Assembly (NCBI RefSeq): GCF_047495875.1
Contig: NC_092475.1
Coordinates: 14,730,001 to 14,794,000 of the forward strand
DNA: 64,000 nucleotides
From: Pithys albifrons albifrons
Lineage: Eukaryota > Chordata > Aves > Passeriformes > Thamnophilidae
Direction: 5' to 3'
Below, piece by piece: positions 44,095 through 56,447 of this stretch. Positions within the stretch are counted from its first letter, which is position 1. Each line of letters begins with the position of its first letter. Below the pieces are notes generated by a model that saw only the letters and a list, made by a program, of their open reading frames with translations, was not told the origin of the DNA and made no database searches. The translations under genes and the position numbers were made by a program.

Positions 44095-44800
44095 GGGGGG
44101 TCTCGGTGCCCCCCCCCCCGCCGGGGCCGCGCGCTCGGGCGCAGGCGCGCGCGGGTCACGTGCGCGGCGCAGGCGGCGCGGCGCTGATCCCGGGCCGCGC
44201 GCGACCCCCGCCCCGCGCGCCCCCGCGGCCCCGCGCGCGCCCCCGGCGGCGGCGGCGGGCCCAGGTGAGGGAGGCGGGGCGGGGGTCGGGGCCGGGGCCG
44301 GGGCCGGGGCCGGGGGTGGCGCGGCAGGGCCGGAGGGGCGAGCGGCGGGGTCGGGGCCGGCCCGGCTCGGCTCAGCTCAGGCGGAGTGCAGGCCGAGCCC
44401 GGGGCGCGGAGCGGTGCGGGTCGCAGGCCGGGGGTGCCGCGTGTGCCGGGGCTGTGCCGGGCGCGGGGCGCTCCCAGGAGCCTGTCGGGGAGCGGCGGCG
44501 CCGCGGCCGGGGCAGCCCGCCCGCCCGAGGCCTGCAGCACGGCGGCCGGGGCGGGGGCCGGGGCCGGGGCCGACACCGACACCGGCACCGACACCGGCAC
44601 CGGCACCGGCACCGGCACCGCCGGGCGCTCAGAGCCCCGCACGGCCCAAGGCCCGGCCCCGGCACGGAGTGGCCCGAGCCGGCAGCGCTGTCAGCCCCGC
44701 AGGCTCCGGTGCCCGGCCCTGGCCCGGCCTCGCGCCGCGGGGACGGCTTTGTGCGGGGTCAGCCCGGGCCCGCTGACGTTCCGCTTTTGTCCGAATTCCT
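44095..44800 (+). promoter_or_regulatory. NCOA6: NCOA6 CpG-island promoter and first non-coding exon
   Basis: Extremely CpG-rich, TATA-less. A GTCACGTG E-box lies at 44155-44162 and a consensus splice donor CCCAG/GTGAGG at 44264/44265, so exon 1 probably ends at 44264. GGGGCC direct repeats follow (about 44285-44320), and a short (ACCGGC)n tract is at 44571-44621. Assigned to NCOA6 because it is the next same-strand gene and human NCOA6 has non-coding 5' exons. Confidence 0.6.
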
Positions 44801-45169
44801 CGGTTACTCTTAGAACAGTCAGGGAAAGGATCCTCACTCATCTCCGCGGCCTGATTTCTGCGTTTCTGTAGGAGATCTCAGGAAGCTCAGGGCTCTGATG
44901 CCCTCCAGCTGCTTTGGGGACTGGAAGGAGAGAGCTTTTCTGTGGATCTGGGAGTTGGCAGCAGGTTGGAGCTTCATGAGCTTTGTCTTTCCATAACCCC
45001 TCAGCCTCCTGGTAGACACGTTTGTGCTCATTCACTGACTGAAAACCCTGCTAAAAGCATTCTTATTGGAATCTTACTGGAGAAAAGACCATGCCTCTTG
45101 TTGAGTTTATTGTGCATTGGAGTCTTTCTGGCTTGTTTTTTAGCTAAAGTACCTTTCAGTATTTCCCTG

Positions 45170-45171
<2 letters not shown>

Positions 45172-45219
<48 letters not shown>
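45172..45219. repeat. (TA)n(TG)n microsatellite
   Basis: About 7 TA units followed by about 17 TG units in the putative NCOA6 5' intron. A standard dinucleotide microsatellite. Confidence 0.9.
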
Positions 45220-45222
<3 letters not shown>

Positions 45223-48200
45223 CAACCACAGAGAACAAATCTGGCATTTTCCAAAAAGGTTACCAAGTGTAATAACCACAAGTTTTGGATTTAGCAGCTT
45301 ATTTCCAATAATAGCAAGTGGTCCCCAGCTTTTCTGTGCATCTTATGGAGAAAGAAACAAAGGTATCAAGGCACATGCCCCAAACGGCCAGGTCTGCCAT
45401 CCCGGGGACTGCACGTTCTGCCTCAAGGAAGGCATCGAGGTGTCTGCTGGGGCTTTGGATGCTCTTTAAATACCCACTGAGCCATGTGGCCTCCTTGGAA
45501 AGTTAACCGGCTTTGCGAGGAAATGTCTCACAGTAATATTGTATCCAGACTCTGCTGTGAGGAAAACTGAAATGGGAACAGGGGGGGGCTGCACACAGAC
45601 CTGTCCTCTGTTGGGAAATGGCACTTTCAGTATTTTAAACCCACAAAAGGGCATTCTGTTGGGCTTTGGATTTTGGCTGCAGAATCTCACAGCAGAGCTC
45701 TCCAGCCTCTCCTGTGGGACTTGGAGGGAGGAGTTTTTTACAACAGGCTTCCAAATGATGCAGTAATTTTACACTTTTCTAGGAAAAAAATAGGTGCTTC
45801 CTTAAAATGAGAAACAACTGTGTGCAGGGAAAATGGAGAACTCCAGCCCAGCCTGTGCATCTCTAACTGTTGGTGTTCCCATTTTTCAGTGGTTTAAATG
45901 TTTGAAAATACAGGGTGTAGAGGTAAATTCTGCTGAACATCTGTAATGGCATTCTTAGTACTTGTTTGAGTTATATCCTGACAAAGGTTTCTGCCTTTGT
46001 GGGAGATGTTAAATGTTTCAACGTGATAACTGAACCCTTAAACAGATGGACAATATATTTTAATTTTCTAATACTGTAGTAATTGTTTTTGTATGGAAGC
46101 TGGAGTGACAACCTGGTTACAGAGACCCACTAAATGTACAGATTCGCAGTGGCAAAGGGTTGGAAGAGTTAATGTGGCTGTAACAGTTTGATTGCTTTGG
46201 GAATGGTGAAATTTTATGGGTCACTAGAGAACCTCTGAAGGGCAGAAGGCGTGATGGGGGGGTCTGTTTCAAAATCGTGTGGTCTCTGTTGAGAAATACA
46301 AATGCTGTGGTGCAGGGAGAGCGTGAGGGAGCTGAGGGCCTGGGGGTGTGCAGAGCCCTGGGCAGCACCCTCAGTCCTGCAGAACCTTTTTCCTGAACAT
46401 GCAGCTGGAGCAGGAGGGATGAGAGAGAATGTCGGGCTGAGGACAGGTGAGGGCCAGCAGTGCAGGGAGTGTAATCCAAGGTGACACAGAGCTGAGGCAG
46501 AGAGGGTACTTCATCAGGCTCTAGGTGAGGGCTTTCCATCCTCTGGAGAGCCTCTCCATTTCCACCAGCCAGACCAGCAACTCGCCTTTGCTCTGCTGGA
46601 GCCAAGGATATTTTGTGCCTTGTCTTGACACTGTTGCAGCCTGTGCTGTCTCCTCCAGGGTGGGTCACGGGCGTTCTGCAGGAGCCGCTCATTGCTCGTA
46701 TCTGAGAGTCTCAGCCACGTACTCAGCGTGTTCCTAAGTTGTCCACAGAGGAGAGCTGGAGGTTTGGCTCAAGATGATGAAGGAAACTCAGATTGTCTTG
46801 TGTCCTGGCTAATTAGAGTGATTCTGCTGGAGGTGAAAGTTCATCTGAGGTTTGGATTGCACAGAAGGGTAGTGAAAGTCCTTCAGAGGTCCAGGAGCTG
46901 GAGATTTTTCTCAGTGCATTGGGCATCCAGTAGAACAGCATCTAACTGACTGGCCCATCAAAAATTCCTGTTGTTGTAATTGAAAATAGGAATGAGAACT
47001 GCATTTGTCATGAATATGTGGCATCCCTGAGGTTGTGACATAGTAAATAACCCTTTTTATGCATTTGGGGAAAAAGAAAGGCAGCCAGTGTGTGTCCCAG
47101 TGCTGCTGGTTTGGGAGCTGGAGTGAAGGAGGGAGATGCACAGGGCGCTCCGTGGCTCGGGAGAGCCATCGTCCTGCTGGAACTGAGAGGCCAGTTGCCT
47201 GTTCCTGCAGCTTGAATGAGTGTCCTGAAGCACAGACCAGCACAGAGGTTTGGATTGGATTTGTGTGAAAATGGAAAAGTACAGGAGATGAATGATGCCT
47301 TGTCTAAATTAATTTGTCTTTGTGTAAACCTATTAATTTGCTATAGGAAGTTGCCTGTGCTGACTTGAATGTGTAGGAACCCAAGTTTTAGGTTTCATTA
47401 TGAAAGGGAACCATCTAGTTATTCCCACCAAAAGATGCCTGCTATTGAATTCTGCAGGTCCTATGCAGAACATTTTAATTTTACAATTTTTATTCTTTTA
47501 AAAGTAAAGTGACCTGTGAAAACCACACAGCTGGTGTGGGATGGTGTCTGTCATCGTGGTTTCTGAGTAGTGCTCACAGAGACTGAGTTAAGTCTCTGTG
47601 CTCTGCCTTTGTAGGGTCCCAGAATTGTTTATGTTCAAAGGGACTTTAAAGACCATCCCGTTCCAGCCCCTCCCTGTGCAGGGCAAAGTGTTGCTTCCCA
47701 TCCCTGAGCAATCCATTGCTCTCCAGTTCTGTTGTATCTGCATTTTATTAGAAGGTCTAAAGCTGATTATGTGGTTCTTCATAGCAGTAGTGACAATAAA
47801 TAACACTTTTGAAGTGATTCCTCCTAAAGCTCAGAGCAGCAGAAATAAACTGCAAGTTTTTACATAATCAGGAAACTGTCATCACAATCTTGATTTTAAC
47901 CAAAGCTGTGCCTGCTTCTATTATATGAGGATTAGTTTTTTGGAAGGGAAAACAGCTTCCTTGGTATTGAGTGTCTCATATCAAAGGAATTATGTTTAAG
48001 CTCTTTGTTTTAGCTTCAATCCTTTCTTCATCCTTTATATCATTTCAGAATTTTAAAAACTTCAGTAAGATTTCCCAGACATTTATTAGACGTAAGAAGG
48101 AATAATTCTGCAGGAAACAGAAGGTGCAGTTTTCAGTCAAACCTTAGTCCAGTACTGGTGATCCCAAGGATGCCTGGGCTGGTTATATTGGTGTTTATGG

Positions 48201-51200
48201 ACATCAGGGAGAATTTGGTGATAAAGGAGCACCAATGGGGTGTGTCAGCCCAGAAAGGTCTGGTAGTGTTAAATGCAACTTTAAATCAAAAGCTTATTGT
48301 AACACAGTGAACAGATTGCTTCTTGAAAAGGCATTTTGCATCACTTGGAAGGGAAGATAAAATGCAGTCTCTTGTCAAAATGCTCCTGACTTTAATTAGC
48401 ATCTCATTTTGTTTGCTGATTGTGGTGATGGATCTTGGTGGAAAGTCGGGTACTGCAAAGCTCAGTCAATATTCATCTGGTAAAAGTGATGGTGTGTTTC
48501 TTCCAAATGGAAATATCCTTAACCTGTGACATTAGTAACTCAGCTAATGGGAGTCGATTGACCAAAGATTACACAGTGTAGTCTGCAGCTTCCACGAGAA
48601 CAGCTATTCCCAGTTCACTTGTGCCTTAGGAAAAGGCTGGCACCTGCCTTGTTTGGTGTCTTGGCTGCTGAAAGTGGAGATTTCTATGTGGTCAGCTGAG
48701 CTGTGTTTGAAGCTTGCTCTGGAGTTACCATCGTGCTTTTTAGAGCAACTCTGAGGTTCTCAAAAGTGAAATTCTGTTGGAAGAAAAGAGAATGTCTCAG
48801 CTGCTCTGTGACCATTACAGCTTGGCATGAGTCGTGGGGTTTCAACACACCAGGAAGCTTTGACAAACTGATGTTTCATTGAACCTGCTGTCAGAGTACA
48901 TCAGGGTATCACTGCAAAAGGTGATATATGATATAACAAGCTGTAATTTTCTTCTTGTGGAAAACATTTGGGTTTGGGTGTTTTATGCTGGTAGTGTATC
49001 AGCTTGAGTGAATGAAGCCTGTATTGCTGGAGACTGACTTGTTCTGTTTTCTTGGTGTTTGGGAAATCATAAACTCTAAACAAAAGGCTCTCTGTAGTTG
49101 GAATGCTTCACAGGGCTGTTTCTATGGATTCCTTGGGGTCTGCTGAGGTGTGCACTCAGTCTCCAGTGCTCCTGCTGTATGTCAGGTAACTTACTGTAGT
49201 GAAGATTGGAGTTTGTGAACCAATATTGATTGGGCATTTTTCATAACCCAATTTGGTCTCATCCCTTGTGCACAATGGGAATGGAGACAGCAGCAGTTAA
49301 TTGTTTCCCTTTCCACAGTCCAGGCTGACCATCCTCAGTCTCTCACTGGATCTTGCTGAGTAGCCGGTCCCTTCCAGTCCCCCTTCTCTGGAGCAGTTGG
49401 GTGCCCACAGAGCATCCCAGACCCTCCATCTGTGGTGAGGGGGAGTCAGAAAGGAGAACTGGAGGAATAAAAAGCCCCTTGGTTACTTGCACCAAGGAGT
49501 TCAGAGGATTTTTCTTCTCTCCAGTTCTCCCCCCTTCAGGCAATGTCCCCTCCCCGTGCCGTGCTCAGGTGTGGCTGTTCTGTGTGGGGACCGACTGCTG
49601 CACCTCAGAGGCCTCCTTAGAAACAACTTTTACAAGGCCTGGCCTTTCCTGTGAAGTCTTGGCAAGGCTTTGGAGCTGACCAGCCAGTTTGTTACGTGGC
49701 TCAGTTGTAGGCCATCTAAAATAGTCTGTGGAACTTTATAAGTGTGAAAAAGTAGAACTAAAGGAGTATCTGCTATAGAGTGTGAAAAGCCTCTTTTGTT
49801 TTGGATTACACAACAAATTATATTAAAATTTCCTGTTTCAGAATTTGGTTTTGCTCATCAGCTGGGTGACTGGTCCTGGTGTTTGGGCCAGTGCCTATAG
49901 CTGGAAACAGGTCACTGCTTGTGATTTAGCCAGTCAGGTCCTCAGCTTGGTGCTGCACTTCTGGAATTACAGTGATTATTTAGAAATACAAGGAAGATAC
50001 CAGAAGGTGAAAAGTGTTAGATGACTACTAGAAGTGCTGCAAAGCATGTATGGTCTTATGTAATGTATACACTCTTTCCTTCCCTCCAAGTTGCTGGGTT
50101 GGCAGAAATGCACAAGGTTTTTAAAGCCATTTTATGTTGGGATTCGTGCATTTTTGGGCTGGCAAACATACTTTGTTGTCTGGATAGAAGACAGCAAATT
50201 TCTGCTTTGTCTTTCTGAGTCTTCCCTCTTCTGCTTCCCCTATTTGTTTTTGGGCAGTCCCCTTCTGCACTGATGAGCAGGCAGGCCTGTAAGCAGAAAA
50301 TCTGCTTGGAAACCAGCACTGGGATGTCCCCATAAATCCTGTTGATCTGAGGGTCGGTATTTTGTTGTTGCCAGAGCCATTGGCTTTACTGCTGCATTTT
50401 TATTACCTGGAGAGCCTTGAGTGCAGCTTGATGAGCCCATGAACAGGAGCAGGTTCTGGGGATGGATTCACCTGCACAGGGTCTGTCTGAGGTGATTTGT
50501 GGGCTCGGAACGTGGTTCTGGAATGAGCTTAACCTGAGCTGGTTTTGGCACCTGCTTAGGATGAGTGGAGGGACATCCTGGTTGTGCTGGTCTCTCTTTT
50601 CTGAAGATGAATTTAATCTCGATGTGTTTGTCTTAAGACTTAAATAAATTCATTATTCTAGATAAAACTTGCCCTGTTTCCTATAGTAAAATGTTATTTC
50701 CAGGGAAAGGGAATATTCAGTTTTCTGCCTATAGTGAAAGGCTGATTTTTTTGAGATCCTCAAGTTTTGCTGTTAAAATCCAAATACAGTAACCTGTACT
50801 TTTTACATCATTAAGGCAACAGTTTGATTTCATGCAAAATTGCATATTAAAAATTGAAGTATTCACCATTAGATTCAGTATTTTTGTTATTTTGCATCAT
50901 TGTCTGATGAAATGTGTTGGTTTTCTTTCAGGATTACATTTTTTGGGAGCTGCTGTTTAACCATGTTTGCCATTCTGGAATTACCAGAGGACCTGTTACA
51001 CACCACGAAATACTAAAGTTGTGGAATTTATTTTGGTGGGTAAAATAAGCACATGATGCATCTGAGTATTTCCTGTTCTTATTCATTGTCCCCAGTCTGT
51101 GCCAGGCAGTGTCCCCAGGTGGGCTGGGCTGTGTCCAGAGCTGAATTCCCACTGTGCCATGCAGGGTTAGGCACATTTGCCATCAGGGCTGTGGCTGTTC

Positions 51201-54200
51201 CCAGACCTTTCTCCCAAAGAGAACAGTGGAGTTGCATTTGGGGTGTAATCCCTCTTTAATGCCAAAGTCTGAAATTCCAAATGACTGGAACTACTACCTC
51301 TGGCTAAGTTGTTTCATTTTACTGCATGTTTAATTATTTTTATTCATTTATTTTTAGGTATTCTTTCATATTACAATAGGGATTCTTAGCCTTATTTAAT
51401 CTCCATGTGTAACAAAATTACATTTGCGTAGAATTTGTTTAAAAGTCTTTTTTTGTGCATCTTTGCCAAAACCAGCGATGTCATTTTAACCTTTGCACCG
51501 TGGGATGGTTGTGGGTGTCTGGCTTTGTTCATTGCTCAAGTCTAACACCTTGCAGATCACTGTGCTGGCAACAAATGAAGCATCTGCAGGAGGATAATGT
51601 AACAAATTGCCAATAGAAACAACGTTTCTGGTTTTACAGGCACTTTAACTGTAGCCCGTGTGTAGTGAGGGCGTGTGGGGCATTAAAGCACAGCCATCCT
51701 CAGCACTGTTCTACCAATGCTGGACCTCCTCTGTCCCCCTCATGAAAACCTGTTTCCCACTGGCACCTAAAACACAGGAAGCAGAAAACATCCAAGCGTA
51801 TTATCCAGGACCTGCTGTTTTCCTGGGTTTTTTTCTATTGAGTTGCTTGAAAACCATTTTTCAGTGAAGGCAGAAGCAAGGAGGGTTCTGTGTCCTTTGA
51901 AGGTTTGGTTGCTACTGCTGTTCAAGACTTTCTCTCCTCACTGTCAGTGCTAAGGGATTTGACTGTAACCTCATTTCTTCCTCTTGCTTGTTGCAGTTTT
52001 AAATAATGGTGAGTGTGAGGGTGAGGACCCTGCTCAGTGTGACTTGAGCCACCTGCTAGTGAAGGGCATCAGCCCCTCCTTCCTTCTGCTCTCACCCCTT
52101 TTCCAGTCCTTTGTGTGATTTGGAAGAGAGCTGTTTGGAGAACAGAGCAGGATTTTAGTAGATTGGACTCACTGTGTATTTATTTTGAGAGAGTGCATGC
52201 TCTGGTATGACATCAGTTGTGAAAGTTTATTTTGCATATGTATAAACAGTGGTAAATCAGTAGACTGTGGCAGAAAAGCTGAGACAGGTGGTCAGACAAA
52301 GCACTAGTTTGGCTTCTGTGCTTTGTGTAGTGCAGTAGGTAGGAGAAATCAAGGCAGGAGATTTCAAGTTCTGTTTAGGAGATAAATAAGTTTGGATCAT
52401 TTGAGTGAATCTTGGGTTAAGAATATCAATATTTCAGTTGGGTTTTTTCCCTTTGTGTTTGTCCACCCCAGAGACCAGCACTTCCCTCTGGTGGTGCTTG
52501 CACTCCAGTGCCTGCTGGCTTTCCAGGGCTCAGCTGCTCACCAGGCAGTGACAACTGGCTGTTTCAGGTTTTGCTCTAATCCCATCTCTCCCAGGGACTG
52601 GACAGGATTTCCCAAGCCTTGCCCAGTGTGTGGTGCTGGGATTGCTGTGCAGGGGGCCCTGTTGCTGCCAGGCTGGTGGGGGGGACAGCACCAGGCATGA
52701 CACACTGCCTTCAGGGCTCCCTGTGGTGTGTGTGGGACCCAGCTGTCCATCAGGCCAGCTCTCAGCTGTGGCATCCCTGTATCCTAACTGAATTCTTCCT
52801 CTGGAGAGTCTCTGTTTTCCATGTTTTAGTGGGTCAGGTTTTTTATCCATATGCTGAGTGTACCTGGGAGCTCCAGGCTCCGGCAGCCCAAGCTGTGCCC
52901 TGCATCCTTCAGGCTGGACACTCTGGTCTTCATGGGCCATCCCCTGCCACCCCCCACCCCCAGACAACACTGAAGGTGCATTTTGGCCATTTGTGTGTTA
53001 TTTGGCCATTTATCCCTGCCTCTCTTACTTCAGTTAGAGATTTTTAATAGTTAGACTGTACTGAATAAGACCAACTCAATAATAAATCTCCTAACACTTG
53101 TTACACTGCTGTGGGTTCGTGGGTAGGTGGTTGCCATGTGGCAGAGCTGGACTTGCTCTGAGTTTCCAGAAACAATTGTATAATAGGAAATGCTAATTTG
53201 GAAACTAAAGGAGCAGGTGCAGGGACAGGAAGGAGGCCATGTGTGCTCTTTGAAGGGAGGATGATGATCAGAGACTTTTTTGTGCTGCCATGTGACCATG
53301 ACTGCTTGAGTTCCTGAGGTGTGCTGTGATTATGCAGATCAATTCAGGTGTGGTTCTTACTCATCAGAGACCCTCCATAACTCACTGGGAGTTCTAATTT
53401 GCAGGGATTATTGAATGACCAGAGTTTTACCCGGGTGTGCTTATGCTGAAAGCTTTCTGTGGTTATGTGGAAGAGTGTTGAGGGAAGGTACACAGTAATT
53501 ACAGTCATGTGCTGGCTTGGGATTTGTGGAAGTCAGCCCTATAACCAGGAGATTGTTATGACAAGGAGTGCAGCTGGGATTCATTTGCTCCAAGGTGGAT
53601 GGTGTGCCATGTGCTGCCTGAGGATGTTGAAAATCATTGCTTTCTCCTGTCATACTTGAGATAAATGGCACCTGAATGTAGGAATGGACTAAACTGCATG
53701 ATTTGAGAGGAAGAGAGGGCAGATGGATGTAGCAGAGATCCTTGAGGAGTGTAATGTGAAGAAAAAATGCAAAGGGAGCTACAGCTACAGGTTCTGATTC
53801 AGAAGTAAAATTTAAAGGTCAGTCTTGGTTTGTTTCCTTAACTCCCAATATCCCTGCAGTGCTGTGATTCTCTGAGTCAGTGTAGCAAAGCCTGTGGTCC
53901 TTGGGAGTTTGGCAAACTCTATTTTAATAGTGTTTACAAGGGCCATAATTTCATAAGTCCTATCAGATTTTGCCACTTTGATGTGAGGTTGATGAAATCA
54001 GGTTTAAGCTGCAGCATTTTCATGGATTCTTTAAAATCATGGTTTAGGCAAGTCTGGGAGTCTTCTGCTCTTTCACAGAGAAGATGGGGGCTTCAGACAC
54101 TTTCATTCAAAAAAAGATTGAAAATATTTGTGTTCTTTTAGGTAAACTTTTATTTCTTTGGTGTTAGGGATTGTCAGACATGCTCACGTTTCTTGCTGCG

Positions 54201-56157
54201 GGTGCAGCACCCCAGCACCTCCAAGTAACTGCTTTTTCAGCATATAAGACCTTGTAAATTCAGCTGAGATTTCTCTCCCTGAAACACTTACTCAAGATTT
54301 TCAGATAAGTAACGTTCTATGTAATTTTCTTAAAAATATAGTGCTTATATTTCATGGGATGCATTCATTGCACAGAGGGGATGTGCTTGATCCTTACAAG
54401 GCTATTTCTGTAGGATTTCCAGCTCCTCTTTCTGGAGTCAGTGGATGTGGAATGAAAGATGTAGGAATGCAGAAGAGATACTCTCCTGGTAGGTGTTAAG
54501 CCTGCTTGGGTAAGGAAGTTTCCTGTTCAAGAAATTATGTGTGAAAATCAATTGAAACAGCTTTTCACAGATTCCTATTAATTGAGATTCTCATTTTCTG
54601 GACACCTGACATGAAATTGAGGAGTTTGACTCAATGAAGTCTGGGGGGAAAAAAGATTTAATTGTCTCTATGTTTGCCTGGTAATGATTTTTAAAAATTT
54701 ATGTCTCTATTTCCCATCTTTAAAATTTCCATGAGAACAGCAGTATATGAAAGCACTATGGACATAGATGAGGAAACATTTTAACTTATTTTCTGTTTGG
54801 ATTACAAAAGAGCTTGTGAGACAGAATTAGCTCTGTTTTTAATCTGAGTCCTGTGAGGATGAGGGCTGGTGCTGCAGGGTGAGAGGGTAACTGTGTGAGA
54901 AACAGGGGATTAATCCTCAGTGCTGTTGGCCTGCCTGGTGTGAGGTGGGGTTGCAAGGGAGGAAAAAAACCCTATATTTTATAAAATCTCAGTGAGTGTG
55001 TGCATGGAAACCTGACCAAAAGCTGAGGGGGTTTTATGACTTCCAAGTCCTTCACTTTCCCTTTGTAATATTGTCCCTTCATTAATATTATGCAAGTGCA
55101 GCTCTGAATTTGAGGTTGTCTGGCATTGTTAGATATTTTTTATTAGAAAATACTGTTTTCTGGCCAGTATCTGCATCACACCTTTAATCTCAAAGTTGTG
55201 GGTTTAATCTGTGCTGGGAACTTGAACCTCTGCCAAGCCCCCAGTCTGTATCCTATTCAAGATGTGTTCAAGTCCCAGACCAAACCCTGGGTGGGTTGTG
55301 CTGAATCCCCACAGCTTTGGAGTTATGGGGTCCTGACTGGTGAATGGATTCGAATTTGACAGTGGTGGTCAGGAACAGGTTTCTGTTTGGGGCTTGGCAT
55401 CAGCTTTAGCTGTTGGTGTAGCTGGTTTGAATCTTGTGGCAGTACCTGCAGAGTGTTGTTGAGTGTTAGAGCAGATGTCTCACCTGGAAAAGGAAGTGCC
55501 ACAGCCCTTAGAATGGCCCGTGATGGAAAGAGAAAATGTGTATCTTAACTAAATATTGGTAGTGTCCACTGTAAGTTTAGGGATAAGTTACCACAGGTTG
55601 TACTTCTGTACACATAACAGCTTAGGTTACTCTCATAATGTCAAAATTTATTGCAAAGTTTAGACAGTTTATAAAGTAAAAACCATCAGGTGTGGGCCTT
55701 GACTTACCGAATTCATTCTTATCCAAGCCTGACATGGGGGCACGGGGACAGTTGTGCACTGCCCCAGGGGGAGCAGATTTCAGGTTGTAATGTGCAAAAG
55801 CAGCTGAAAACACCTAAATCTTTACAAGCTTTTAGAAAGTAGGCATAGTATGCCTGAGATTTCCCTGGGTGTGGGTAAAATATTTGTCAAATGCTACATT
55901 TCTCCTGGTAAAATGTGCTGTGGCTTTCCTACAACTTTGCACTTACTGCATCTGCAGTCTCTAAAACTAAATTTGGTTGTTCTTCCTCTCTTTCTGTAAT
56001 TAAACTATTGCTGTGAGTCTCACAGTTCCCTGGCAGTTGGGCACTGCACCACTGGGACTGGGTGTTTGCTTGTCTCCTCTAGGATATGGGGAGAAATGTA
56101 ATTCATTTTCCTCTGATTTTTTTCCTCTATCCTCCTTTCTACCTGACTGTCATTTAG
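45220..56157. other. NCOA6: Putative NCOA6 5' intron, no further gene seen
   Basis: AT-richer single-copy sequence with short random open frames only. A degraded CR1 piece (about 47616-47712) is the sole recognisable repeat. Confidence 0.5.
47616..47712 (-). mobile_element. Degraded CR1 LINE 3' fragment
   Basis: GGGTCCCAGAATTGTTTATG, then GGGACTTTAAAGACCATCCCGTTCCAGCCCC, fits an antisense CR1 end with several mutations. Confidence 0.65.
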
Positions 56158-56304
56158 ATCAACTGGAATACTTCAAGTCACGAGCAGCAGGATTCTGTCA
56201 GGAAACACTTCTCTGTTCTCGGGGAGAAGCCGTTTGGATGTGCCATGGCTGCCCTTTCCAGCCTCACTCACTCTGTCTCAGAGAGCCCAGCTCGGTGTCA
56301 CCCG
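56158..56304 (+). other. NCOA6: Candidate NCOA6 5' UTR exon
   Basis: A strong pyrimidine tract and CATTTAG acceptor at 56157, and a CCCG/GTAGGT donor at 56304/56305, enclose 147 bp with higher GC than the surroundings. It lies only 103 bp before the first coding exon. It has no open frame joined to the NCOA6 start, so it would be non-coding. Judged from splice motifs only. Confidence 0.4.
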
Positions 56305-56447
56305 GTAGGTTTGTCTGTCAGTGACTGTGTGTGCCACTGAAAACAGTTGTTAATGTCTTTACACAATTATTATTATACTTATTATGACTTTTTTTTTCCC
56401 TTCCAAGAATCATGTTGACATATGACAGGCTCCCATTTTTGGAAACA

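Noticed and set aside
43019..44813. Collagen-like 585- and 563-codon forward frames
   Set aside because: Low-complexity translation of the GGTGCC minisatellite and CpG island; two frames are equally open and neither has a sensible domain.
44874..44990. Extra NCOA6 5' exon after a TTTCTGTAG acceptor
   Set aside because: The acceptor is plausible but no convincing donor follows at a suitable distance, so it was left out.
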